A DNA stretch of 49,850 nt, taken from contig JAFEEG010000038.1 in assembly GCA_018241225.1 (NCBI GenBank), positions 1 through 49,850 on the forward strand. Reading direction: 5' to 3'. Numbering within the stretch: position 1 is the stretch's first letter; each line of letters starts with the position of its first letter. Source of the DNA: Pseudomonadota bacterium. Lineage in GTDB: Bacteria; Pseudomonadota; Gammaproteobacteria; Burkholderiales; Burkholderiaceae_C. The notes beneath the pieces are model-generated. The model saw nothing but the letters and a program-made list of their open reading frames with translations, made no database searches and was not told the DNA's origin. Both the position numbers and the translations under genes were made by a program. Positions 17,274-24,413 of the stretch are shown here, piece by piece.

Positions 17274-17608
17274 CCATATTCCTCGGATCAGGTGCGGCAT
17301 TTACGGCCTTGCTCGGGTCGTGTAACGCTTTACTACTATTCGCAAGAATTTGAACACATTATGCTGACATTGTCGCGCTCCCAAAAGTGGTACGCCATAC
17401 GGCGAACGGCGTGTCTTGCCATTCGGAGAGCTCCTTTTTTGGGTACTTTTACCCGGGCACGACAAGGCCGGCGGGATGTAGTTCCTTCTTATTCAATTCG
17501 CGTAACACGAGCAGTGCTGCGTTTGTGGTGTGTGCGCACCAACTTTGTGGTCGGACTCACCCGATACGGCGACTTCTGGCCGCACTCGCTGAAAGCAGGA
17601 TGTGGACG
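17274..17608. other. Intergenic region ahead of the polysaccharide operon
   Basis: This stretch between the initiating transferase gene and the rne terminator should hold the promoter of the six-gene minus-strand unit. It is less GC-rich than its surroundings. I see a short hairpin GGGTA-CTTT-TACCC (17441-17454) and the 28-codon ORF described separately, but no convincing -35/-10 pair on the minus strand. No larger gene is visible. Confidence 0.5.
17336..17422 (-). CDS. Candidate 28-residue leader ORF
   Basis: Not a recognised gene. On the minus strand an AGGAG preceded by six A residues stands 8 bases before an ATG opening 28 codons (protein begins MARHAVRRMAYHFWERD and is Arg/His-rich with two Cys). 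The frame ends in three stacked in-frame stops, TAG TAG TAA. A small hairpin (17441-17454) lies just upstream of the ribosome site. It precedes the initiating transferase gene by about 60 bp, so it may be a leader peptide or small protein of the polysaccharide unit. Chance is a real alternative for so short a frame. Confidence 0.3.
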   Translation of the reverse strand: MARHAVRRMAYHFWERDNVSIMCSNSCE

Positions 17609-17646
17609 AAAAAAAAGCGACCAGGCCTAGCCTGGTCGCTTTTTTG
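17609..17646 (-). terminator. Intrinsic terminator of rne (also usable in reverse)
   Basis: A perfect 10-bp stem (AGCGACCAGG at 17616-17625 with its complement at 17631-17640, 5-base loop) is flanked by eight A residues on its left and six T residues on its right. Read on the minus strand it gives a GC-rich hairpin followed by eight U, 32 bp past the rne stop. The T-run on the plus side would also stop transcription coming from the polysaccharide side. Confidence 0.9.
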
Positions 17647-17677
17647 AGGGGTAGGGCGGCGCAGCCGCCACCCGGGG

Positions 17678-20671
17678 TCAGCCGGCCTGGGTGCCTTGGG
17701 CGGCGGCGTTGCGCTCTTCGAAGGGCAGCACCACCTGGCTCAGGTCGCGACGCGTTTCCACCAGGACCAGCGGGCCTTCGTCGAGGACCACGACGGGGGG
17801 GCGCTCACGCGGCACGTGCACCGGCTTGGGCTCGGCCGCAATGGCCGCCTGGATCTGTGCCACGCGCTCGACGTCGGAGTTGACCCAGTGCAGGCCCGAG
17901 CCTTCGGCGATCTGGGCGAGATCGGCCAGCGGCAGCTCGAACGGCGTGACCCTGGGCATGCCGCGCGCCGGCGCGGCGGCCGCTGGTGCAGGCACTTCGA
18001 TCGGCTTGGACGAGGCCGTGGCGGGCAGCTCGAGCGACGGAGGCGCTGCCTCCACGCTGCGCAGGGGCTGCATGGGTGCGGCGGGTTGGGCAGGCGCTTC
18101 TTCGGCGGCTTCAAACTCCTGGCGCGGCTCGCTGCCTTCGCGCGAAGCGCGCTCGCGGCGATCACGGCCATAGCGGTCGCGCGAGCGCGGGCGGCGCTCT
18201 TCACCGTCGGCGCGCGGCGCATCGGGCACCTGGGCGCCCTCGACTGCCTCCGGCAGCGGGGCGGCTTCGGCGCGAATCGCGCTGGCGTTGTCCGCTTCGT
18301 TCTCGGCCCGGCGTTCGCCGCGCTCGTTGCGTTCGCCGCGTTCACGGCGCTCGCCGCGGCTGCGCTGCGGCCGATCGCTTGTTGCGGCAGCGGCGTCTTC
18401 GCCGCCGGTGCGCTCGGATGCGGTCACTTGACCTTCGGGCAGCGCGACTTGGCCTTCCTCGCGATTGCGGCCTTCGTTGTCGCGACGCTCACCGCGCTCG
18501 CCACGTCCGTTGCGACGCTCGCCGTCACGACCCTCGCGCGGTTCGCGGGCTTCGCGCGGCTCACGGCCTTCGCGCGGGGCGCGGGCTTCGCGCGGCTCGC
18601 GGTTCTCACGAGGTTCGCGCGGCTCGCGGGCCTCGCGTGGCGCCTGATCGCGTGTCTGCTCGCGCACCGGTGCATCCGTACGGGCTTCGGCGCGGCCTTC
18701 GCGACGCTGCTCGCCATTGCGGCCGCCGCGGCGTTCGCCGTCGCGCCCACCACGGCCTTCGCCGCCACGTCCACCTCGGCCTTCACCGCCGCGTCCGCCG
18801 CGGCCTTCGCCATCGCGTCCGCCGGCACGGGCTTCGCCAGTGCGGCCATCGCGTCGGCCGGGCTTGGCTTCAGCTGCCGCTGCCGCAGCAGCAGGTGCCG
18901 GGGCAGGTGCTGCCGCCGGCGTGCCGCCGAACAGGCCCTTGAACCAGTTGACGAAACCGCGTTCGGCCGCAGGGCGCTGCGCGGGGGCCGGTGCCTGGGC
19001 TGCGACCGGCGCGCGCGGCGCAGCTGGCGCACGGGCGGCTTCGGGCTTGGGCGTGGCCACCGGGGCCGGCGCGTCGGGCAGCACGCCCTTGATCACCGGC
19101 GTCTGCTTGTTGGTCGGCTCCTGCGAGCGACGCGTGACCGCGACCGGGTCCTCGAACTCGTCGGCCATCTTGTAGCTGGCGTCGACGTGGTCCAGGCGCG
19201 GGTCGTCGTGCTTGAGGCGCTCGAGCTTGTAGTTGGGCGTTTCGAGCGTCTTGTTGGGCACCATCAGCACGGCGACGCGCTGCTTGAGTTCGATCTTGGC
19301 GATCTCGGTGCGCTTCTCGTTGAGCAGGAAGGAGGCCACTTCCACCGGCACCTGAACGTGCACGGCGGCGGTGTTGTCCTTCATGGACTCTTCCTGAATG
19401 ATGCGCAGGATCTGCAGCGCGCTCGACTCGGTGTCGCGGATGTGGCCCGAGCCGCCGCAGCGCGGGCAGGGAATGGAAGCACCTTCGGAGAGGGCCGGCT
19501 TCAGGCGCTGGCGGCTCATTTCCATGAGGCCGAACTTGCTGATCGAGCCGAACTGCACGCGGGCGCGGTCCTGGCGCAGCGCGTCGCGCAGGCGGCTTTC
19601 GACTTCGCGGCGGTTCTTGGACTCGTCCATGTCGATGAAGTCGATGACGATCAGGCCGCCCAGGTCGCGCAGGCGCATCTGGCGGGCCACTTCGTCGGCG
19701 GCTTCGAGGTTGGTGCGGGTGGCTGTTTCTTCGATGTCGCCGCCCTTGATGGCGCGCGCCGAGTTCACGTCCACCGACACCAGCGCCTCGGTGTGGTCGA
19801 TGACGATGGCGCCGCCGCTGGGCAGTTGCACCGTACGGGCATAGGCCGACTCGATCTGGTGCTCGATCTGGAAGCGGCTGAACAGCGCCGCGTCGTCGCG
19901 GTAGCGCTTGACCTTGCCGGCATGCTCGGGCATGACGTGCGCCATGAACTGGTGCGCCTGCTCGTAGATGTCGTCGGTGTCGATCAGGATGTCGCCGATG
20001 TCGTTGTTGAAGTAGTCACGAATGGCGCGGATGACCAGGCTCGATTCCTGGTAGATCAGGAAGGCACCCTTGCCGCCCTTGGCCGCGCCGTCGATGGCGG
20101 TCCACAGCTTGAGCAGGTAGTTCAGGTCCCACTGCAGCTCGGGGGCGCTGCGGCCGATGCCGGCGGTGCGGGCGATGATGCTCATGCCCTTGGGGTAATC
20201 GAGCTGGTCCATCGCCTCTTTCAGCTCGGCCCGGTCGTCGCCCTCGATGCGCCGGCTCACGCCGCCGCCGCGCGGGTTGTTGGGCATCAGCACGACATAG
20301 CGGCCGGCCAGCGAGATGAAGGTGGTGAGGGCCGCGCCCTTGTTGCCGCGCTCTTCCTTTTCCACCTGGACGACCAGTTCCTGGCCTTCCTTGATGGCTT
20401 CGTTGATGCGGGCCGAGCTGGCCGACACGCCTTCGGCGAAGTATTGCTTGGAGATTTCCTTGAAGGGCAGGAATCCGTGGCGGTCTTCGCCGTAGTCGAC
20501 GAAGCAGGCTTCCAGCGAAGGCTCGACGCGGGTGACGACGGCCTTGTAGATGTTGCCCTTGCGCTGTTCGCGCCCTTCGATTTCGATTTCATAGTCGAGG
20601 AGCTTTTGTCCGTCGACGATGGCCAGGCGGCGTTCTTCGGCCTGCGTGGCATTAATCAGCATCCGCTTCAT
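17678..20671 (-). CDS. rne: Ribonuclease E
   Basis: Endonuclease that starts mRNA decay and matures rRNA and tRNA; scaffold of the degradosome. In this 997-residue protein the N-terminal half carries the S1 domain (about 36-120, with VTRVEPSLEACFVDYGEDRHGFLPF). The DNase-I-like catalytic core has metal ligands Asp301 (VSVDVNSAR) and Asp344 (IDFIDMD). The Zn-link CPRCGGSG has Cys402 and Cys405. The C-terminal half is disordered, Arg/Glu-rich and repetitive: five 8-residue RGG units, then about a dozen REP/REA-type tripeptides. It ends in a conserved acidic/hydrophobic tail. AAGGA stands about 10 bases before the ATG. The C-terminal length and repeat number probably vary between strains. Confidence 0.97.
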   Translation of the reverse strand: MKRMLINATQAEERRLAIVDGQKLLDYEIEIEGREQRKGNIYKAVVTRVEPSLEACFVDYGEDRHGFLPFKEISKQYFAEGVSASSARINEAIKEGQELVVQVEKEERGNKGAALTTFISLAGRYVVLMPNNPRGGGVSRRIEGDDRAELKEAMDQLDYPKGMSIIARTAGIGRSAPELQWDLNYLLKLWTAIDGAAKGGKGAFLIYQESSLVIRAIRDYFNNDIGDILIDTDDIYEQAHQFMAHVMPEHAGKVKRYRDDAALFSRFQIEHQIESAYARTVQLPSGGAIVIDHTEALVSVDVNSARAIKGGDIEETATRTNLEAADEVARQMRLRDLGGLIVIDFIDMDESKNRREVESRLRDALRQDRARVQFGSISKFGLMEMSRQRLKPALSEGASIPCPRCGGSGHIRDTESSALQILRIIQEESMKDNTAAVHVQVPVEVASFLLNEKRTEIAKIELKQRVAVLMVPNKTLETPNYKLERLKHDDPRLDHVDASYKMADEFEDPVAVTRRSQEPTNKQTPVIKGVLPDAPAPVATPKPEAARAPAAPRAPVAAQAPAPAQRPAAERGFVNWFKGLFGGTPAAAPAPAPAAAAAAAEAKPGRRDGRTGEARAGGRDGEGRGGRGGEGRGGRGGEGRGGRDGERRGGRNGEQRREGRAEARTDAPVREQTRDQAPREAREPREPRENREPREARAPREGREPREAREPREGRDGERRNGRGERGERRDNEGRNREEGQVALPEGQVTASERTGGEDAAAATSDRPQRSRGERRERGERNERGERRAENEADNASAIRAEAAPLPEAVEGAQVPDAPRADGEERRPRSRDRYGRDRRERASREGSEPRQEFEAAEEAPAQPAAPMQPLRSVEAAPPSLELPATASSKPIEVPAPAAAAPARGMPRVTPFELPLADLAQIAEGSGLHWVNSDVERVAQIQAAIAAEPKPVHVPRERPPVVVLDEGPLVLVETRRDLSQVVLPFEERNAAAQGTQAG
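18535..18645. repeat. Degenerate 9-bp repeats in rne
   Basis: On the minus strand this encodes a run of Arg-Glu-X tripeptides (X = Pro, Ala, Gly or Asn) near residues 676-713 of RNase E. The DNA is an imperfect tandem array rich in CGCGA/TTCGCG. Such simple arrays can expand or contract by slippage. The stretch lies in the disordered scaffold region, which binds RNA or partner proteins in related enzymes. Confidence 0.7.
18707..18826. repeat. Five tandem 24-bp units in rne
   Basis: Five consecutive 24-bp units (starting at 18707, 18731, 18755, 18779 and 18803) encode, on the minus strand, the 8-residue units AGGRDGEG, RGGRGGEG, RGGRGGEG, RGGRDGER and RGGRNGEQ (RNase E residues 616-655). The pattern is an RGG-box array, a known RNA-binding type of sequence. 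The units differ mostly at third codon positions. Confidence 0.85.
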
Positions 20672-20880
20672 GATGCGTTGTCCTTGTTTCGTTCGCTCTT
20701 ACATGCCCATGACGGGCAACGATGCACGGACGACCGCTCGCGAAACGACGGGATTGCCTCTTGGCTCCAGATGCTGGTGACAGGGGTGGCGCGCGCGAAC
20801 GCACGCCTTCTGTCCGAGCGCTAGCTCGTCAGCCGGAGTGGGGGCGCATGGATGGGCGCGAGCCCGATGTGATGCTGGCG

Positions 20881-20902
20881 CGCCGTTTGTGAAAAAACGG
20901 CG
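20881..20902 (-). promoter_or_regulatory. Hairpin in the rne leader (proximal)
   Basis: CGCCGTTT (20881-20888) and AAACGGCG (20895-20902) form a perfect 8-bp stem with a 6-base loop, about 210 bp before the rne start codon. RNase E leaders in enterobacteria carry hairpins used for feedback control; whether this one does is inference. Confidence 0.4.
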
Positions 20903-21019
20903 GGGAACGCATGATTTTGGACGCGCTCCGGGGCCAATCCAATGGCCGACGCAACCGGCTTGAGCCAGTTCAGGACCATTTGAATAAGCAACATCAGCAC
21001 AGGGGGCTCGCTTCGATCC

Positions 21020-21043
21020 GCCGGCAGATGTGGACCTGCCGGC
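21020..21043 (-). promoter_or_regulatory. Hairpin in the rne leader (distal)
   Basis: GCCGGCAG (21020-21027) and CTGCCGGC (21036-21043) form a perfect 8-bp stem with an 8-base loop. It lies about 350 bp ahead of rne and 180 bp ahead of rluC. It could be an RNA structure of the rne leader or a protein-binding palindrome for either gene. Confidence 0.35.
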
Positions 21044-21222
21044 TGGGAATTCCGTTTTCTTTGTTTCGTTGGCGTCGGCTTGACTTGGGCTGCGCTCCTG
21101 CCACTTTGCGCTCTAGCGCGGGGTTTGCAGGAGGGCGCTGCCAAAGCGGCATCGACCTCTCAGTGCGGCATGGGCGCTCTACATTCGGGTGTTCTAAACT
21201 TCCCGTTTAATCAAGCACTTAC

Positions 21223-22293
21223 ATGACCGCGCTGGTGAAAAACATTATAGGTGGGAAGCAGGGCCCCGCCTCAGTGCAAGCCCGCCCCCCTGGCGAATCG
21301 GTCAAGCTGCTGACGGTCGACGAAGACTCCGCCGGGCAGCGCCTGGACAACTTCCTGTTCAAGCACCTCAAGGGTGTGCCCAAGACACACGTCTACCGGG
21401 TTATCCGCTCTGGCGAGGTGCGTGTGAACAAGGGCCGGGCCCAGGCCGAAACCCGCATCGAGGAGGGGGATATCGTCCGGATTCCGCCCATGCGGACCTC
21501 CGCCAGTTCGGCCGCGCCCGAGGCCTCCAGGCCGGTTCCGGCGCGGGTTTTTACCGTGTTGCACGAAGACGACGCCCTGATCGCCATCGACAAGCCCGCC
21601 GGCGTGGCGGTGCATGGCGGCAGCGGGGTGAGCTTTGGCGTGATCGAGCAATTGCGCTCGGCCCGGCCGACCGCGCGCTTTCTTGAGCTGGTGCATCGGC
21701 TCGACAGGGAAACCTCCGGCATCCTGCTGGTGGCCAAGAAGCGCAGTGCGCTCACCAACCTGCAAGACCAGTTTCGCGAGCGGGAAACCGGCAAGACCTA
21801 CTTGGCGCTGGTGCTGGGCGACTGGCCGGCCAACAAGAAGGTGATCGACTCGCCCCTGGCCCGCTACCTGCTGCCGGCGGGCGATGGCACGGGCGGCGAG
21901 GGCGAGCGGCGCGTTCGCGTGGTGGCCAAGGACCATCCGGACGCCATGCGGGCCGTCACGCTGGTCAAGGTGCTGGACAAGTTCACCTTGCCGGGCGAGG
22001 CCGAACCGATGTCGCTGCTGGCGGTCACCATCAAGACCGGGCGCACGCACCAGATCCGCGTGCACCTGGCCTCCAGCGGCCACCCCATCGCGGGGGACGA
22101 GAAATACGGCGTCTACGCGCGAAATCGCGAGTTGCTGAAGCTGGGCCTCAAGCGCATGTTCCTGCATGCATGGCGGCTTCAATTCAATCACCCGGCGGAT
22201 GGCCGGCGCGTGGCGCTGCAAGCCGATCTGCCCCCTGATCTTGCAGACGTGTTGCCGGCATCGTCGAGACAGGGCCTACTTTCAAATCCATGA
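21223..22293 (+). CDS. rluC: 23S rRNA pseudouridine synthase RluC
   Basis: Isomerises uridines of 23S rRNA (positions 955, 2504 and 2580 in E. coli numbering) to pseudouridine. The 356-residue protein has an N-terminal S4 RNA-binding domain (QRLDNFLFKHLKGVPKTHVYRVIRSGEVRVN, read in parts). The catalytic block LVHRLDRETSGILLVAK has Asp161 as nucleophile, followed by GRTHQIRVHLASSGHPIAGDEKYG. RluC rather than RluD is supported by the long spacer and by its position next to rne, as in E. coli. It is divergent from rne; its stop overlaps the next gene by ATGA, making it first gene of a four-gene unit. Confidence 0.94.
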   Translation: MTALVKNIIGGKQGPASVQARPPGESVKLLTVDEDSAGQRLDNFLFKHLKGVPKTHVYRVIRSGEVRVNKGRAQAETRIEEGDIVRIPPMRTSASSAAPEASRPVPARVFTVLHEDDALIAIDKPAGVAVHGGSGVSFGVIEQLRSARPTARFLELVHRLDRETSGILLVAKKRSALTNLQDQFRERETGKTYLALVLGDWPANKKVIDSPLARYLLPAGDGTGGEGERRVRVVAKDHPDAMRAVTLVKVLDKFTLPGEAEPMSLLAVTIKTGRTHQIRVHLASSGHPIAGDEKYGVYARNRELLKLGLKRMFLHAWRLQFNHPADGRRVALQADLPPDLADVLPASSRQGLLSNP

Positions 22294-22961
22294 CCGACTC
22301 TTCTTCTGCGCGCCGTTTCGACCTGATCGCATTCGACTGGGACGGCACCCTTTACGACTCCACCAGCCTCATCGTGCGCTGCATTCAGGCTGCCGTGGTC
22401 GATGTCGGTGGCGCCCGGCCTACCGACAGCGACGCCGCGTGGGTCATCGGCCTGGGCCTTGGCGAAGCGCTGGCCCGCGTTGCGCCCGATGTTCCGCGCG
22501 AGAAATACCAGGAGCTGGGGGCACGCTACCGTCACCATTACATGCGGCACCACGACGACCTGGTGCTGTTCGATGGTGTCCTGCCGTTGCTGGACATGCT
22601 GCGCGGCCGCGGCCACAAGCTGGCGGTGGCCACGGGCAAGTCGCGCGCGGGCCTGAACGCGGCGCTGGCGACCACGGCGCTGCAGGGGCGTTTCGATGGC
22701 TCGCGCACGGCTGACGAGACCTTCGGCAAGCCGCATCCGCGCATGCTTCTCGAGCTGATGGAAGAGCAGGGCACGACGCCGCAGCGCACCTTGATGATCG
22801 GCGACACCACGCACGACCTGCAACTGGCCAGGAACGCGGGATGCGCCAGCGTGGCCGTGAGCTACGGTGCCCATGAGAGCGACACCTTCGGCGAACTCAA
22901 TCCGCTGTTTGTCGCGAATTCGGTGGCCGGCCTGCAGGCATGGCTGCTCGAGAACGGCTGA
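22290..22961 (+). CDS. HAD-family phosphatase, Gph-like
   Basis: A 223-residue HAD-superfamily hydrolase of the phosphoglycolate-phosphatase type. Motif I is FDWDGTLYDS (Asp16 nucleophile, Asp18 acid/base), motif II LAVATGKS, motif III the Lys in FGKPHP, and motif IV MIGDTTHDLQLA. A helical cap lies between residues 30 and 95. The substrate cannot be fixed from sequence; phosphoglycolate or another small phosphate ester is likely. It overlaps rluC by four bases and is followed 21 bp later by a Rieske protein gene. Confidence 0.88.
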   Translation: MTDSSSARRFDLIAFDWDGTLYDSTSLIVRCIQAAVVDVGGARPTDSDAAWVIGLGLGEALARVAPDVPREKYQELGARYRHHYMRHHDDLVLFDGVLPLLDMLRGRGHKLAVATGKSRAGLNAALATTALQGRFDGSRTADETFGKPHPRMLLELMEEQGTTPQRTLMIGDTTHDLQLARNAGCASVAVSYGAHESDTFGELNPLFVANSVAGLQAWLLENG

Positions 22962-22982
22962 AACCCTCAAGGGCCACACGGC

Positions 22983-23348
22983 ATGAGTGAACGCATTCCC
23001 TTGTGCAACTCTGCCGACCTGGTCGACGGCGGCCGGGCTGTTGCTTTCGACGTTGTTCATGGCGGCCAGAGTTGCCGGGCCTTTGCGATCCGCTTCGAGG
23101 GGGGCGTTCATGCCTTCCTCAATCGCTGCAGCCATGTGGCCATGGAATTGGACTACCAGCCCGACCGCTTCTTCGACGATACCGGCCAGTGGCTGCTATG
23201 CGCGACCCATGGGGCCGTCTACAAGCCCGACACCGGCGAATGTGCAGGCGGGCCGTGCCGCGGCGGCCTGGTCAAGATTGCCACGAGCGAGCACGACGGC
23301 GTGGTGCACTGGCATACTGACTGGAACCTGAAGCCTCTGGTTTTCTAG
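22983..23348 (+). CDS. Single-domain Rieske [2Fe-2S] protein
   Basis: A 121-residue protein consisting of just a Rieske domain. The cluster ligands Cys49-X-His51 (NRCSHV) and Cys73-X2-His76 (LLCATHG) are all present, with the typical GAVYKPDTGECAGGPC following. No signal peptide or membrane segment is visible, so it should be a cytosolic electron carrier or ferredoxin-like component. No partner oxygenase or reductase is encoded nearby. The partner and role are unknown. Confidence 0.9.
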   Translation: MSERIPLCNSADLVDGGRAVAFDVVHGGQSCRAFAIRFEGGVHAFLNRCSHVAMELDYQPDRFFDDTGQWLLCATHGAVYKPDTGECAGGPCRGGLVKIATSEHDGVVHWHTDWNLKPLVF

Positions 23349-23358
23349 ACAACTCCAC

Positions 23359-24381
23359 ATGACCGAACCCACTCGCACGGAACCGGAAGGTTTCGAACCC
23401 TTCGAGCCGACGCCTGGCGCTGCGCACAGTGCCCCCAGCGCCAAGTCCCAGCCTGCAGGCTGGGAGCGCGCTACCCTCGAGAAGCTTGCATTCGCAGCCC
23501 TGAACGAGCAGCGCGCCGCGCGCCGTTGGAAGACTTTCGTTCGCCTGGCCTGGCTGGCTTTCTTCGTTACCTTGGTCTGGATCGGTTTTTCGCGCGCCAC
23601 CCCTGCCACGGTGAAGTCCACCGCCCACACCGCGGTCGTCGAGATCAAGGGCGAAATTGCCGAAGGCGCCGATGCCAGCGCTGAATACATCACCGCGGCC
23701 ATGAAGTCCGCCTTCGAGGACGAGGGCGCCAAGGGTGTGGTGCTGCTCATCAATTCACCGGGTGGCAGCCCGGTGCAGGCGGGCATCGTGGCCGACGAGA
23801 TCAAGCGCATGCGCGCCAAGTACAACAAGCCCGTGTACGCCGTGGTCGAGGAGACTTGTGCTTCCGCCGCGTACTACATCGCTTCGGCCACCGACAAGAT
23901 CTTTGTCGACAAGGCCAGCCTGGTGGGCAGCATCGGCGTGCTGATGGACGGCTTTGGCTTCACCGGCATCATGGAGAAAGTCGGCGTCGAACGCCGCCTG
24001 CTCACCTCGGGCGAAAACAAGGGCTTTCTCGATCCGTTCAGCCCCATCAGCGATGCGCAGCGCGCGCATGCCCAGCAGATGCTCGACCAGATCCACACGC
24101 AGTTCATCAATGTGGTGAAGGCCGGCCGCGGCGATCGCCTGAAGCTGCAGACGCCCGGTCTTTTCAGCGGCCTGTTCTGGACGGGTCAGCAGGCAGTGGA
24201 AATCGGCCTGGCCGACCAGATCGGCAGCGTGGACTTCGTTGCGCGCGAAGTGATCAAGGCCGAAGAGGTGATCGACTACACCCGTCGCGAGAACGTGGCA
24301 GAGCGGCTGGCCAAGCGCTTCGGCGCGGCCTTCGCCGACACTGCGGTGCGTTCGATGCGCACCGCGCCCGTGCTGCGCTGA
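23359..24381 (+). CDS. sppA: Signal peptide peptidase SppA-type S49 protease
   Basis: Membrane-bound serine/lysine protease that degrades cleaved signal peptides. The 340-residue single-domain protein starts with a Pro/Glu-rich cytoplasmic tail of about 60 residues. One transmembrane helix (about 63-80) follows, then the S49 domain: VVEIKGEI, LLINSPGGSP, ETCASAAYYIAS with nucleophile Ser169, and LTSGENKGFLDPF with general-base Lys221. This is the short form, about half the length of E. coli SppA. It starts 10 bp after the Rieske gene and is last in the rluC unit. A convergent MFS gene follows. Confidence 0.93.
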   Translation: MTEPTRTEPEGFEPFEPTPGAAHSAPSAKSQPAGWERATLEKLAFAALNEQRAARRWKTFVRLAWLAFFVTLVWIGFSRATPATVKSTAHTAVVEIKGEIAEGADASAEYITAAMKSAFEDEGAKGVVLLINSPGGSPVQAGIVADEIKRMRAKYNKPVYAVVEETCASAAYYIASATDKIFVDKASLVGSIGVLMDGFGFTGIMEKVGVERRLLTSGENKGFLDPFSPISDAQRAHAQQMLDQIHTQFINVVKAGRGDRLKLQTPGLFSGLFWTGQQAVEIGLADQIGSVDFVAREVIKAEEVIDYTRRENVAERLAKRFGAAFADTAVRSMRTAPVLR

Positions 24382-24392
24382 GGTTCCTGAGG

Positions 24393-24407
24393 GGCGCGCT
24401 TCGCGCC
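24393..24407. terminator. Hairpin between converging sppA and MFS genes
   Basis: GGCGCG and CGCGCC arms around CTT lie in the 32-bp gap between the two converging genes. No T-run follows on either strand, so termination by it alone is doubtful. Confidence 0.3.
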
Positions 24408-24413
24408 TGCGCC

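Larger units (their letters stand above)
20672..21222. other. Long divergent intergenic region rne / rluC
   Basis: This 551-bp gap lies between the divergent rne and rluC genes. It should contain both promoters and a long rne leader. Two perfect hairpins are listed separately. Weak AT-rich boxes (TTTAAT at 21206-21211, preceded by TTCTAAACT) close to the rluC start could be part of its promoter, but no good -35 is seen. Open frames on either strand here have GC-rich low-complexity translations and no ribosome site, so I do not call a gene. Confidence 0.5.

Noticed and set aside
18500..18830. CRISPR-like repeat array
   Set aside because: The repeats are in frame with rne, adjacent with no spacers, and encode RGG/REP peptide units.
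17696..20824. Open frame of over 1000 codons antisense to rne
   Set aside because: rne on the other strand has all catalytic motifs. The antisense translation is repetitive Ala/Gly/Val/Arg and follows from rne codon bias and its repeats.
20821..21144. 107-codon minus-strand ORF in the rne leader
   Set aside because: No ribosome site, no domain, and it contains both leader hairpins. It would have to lie inside the rne 5' untranslated region.
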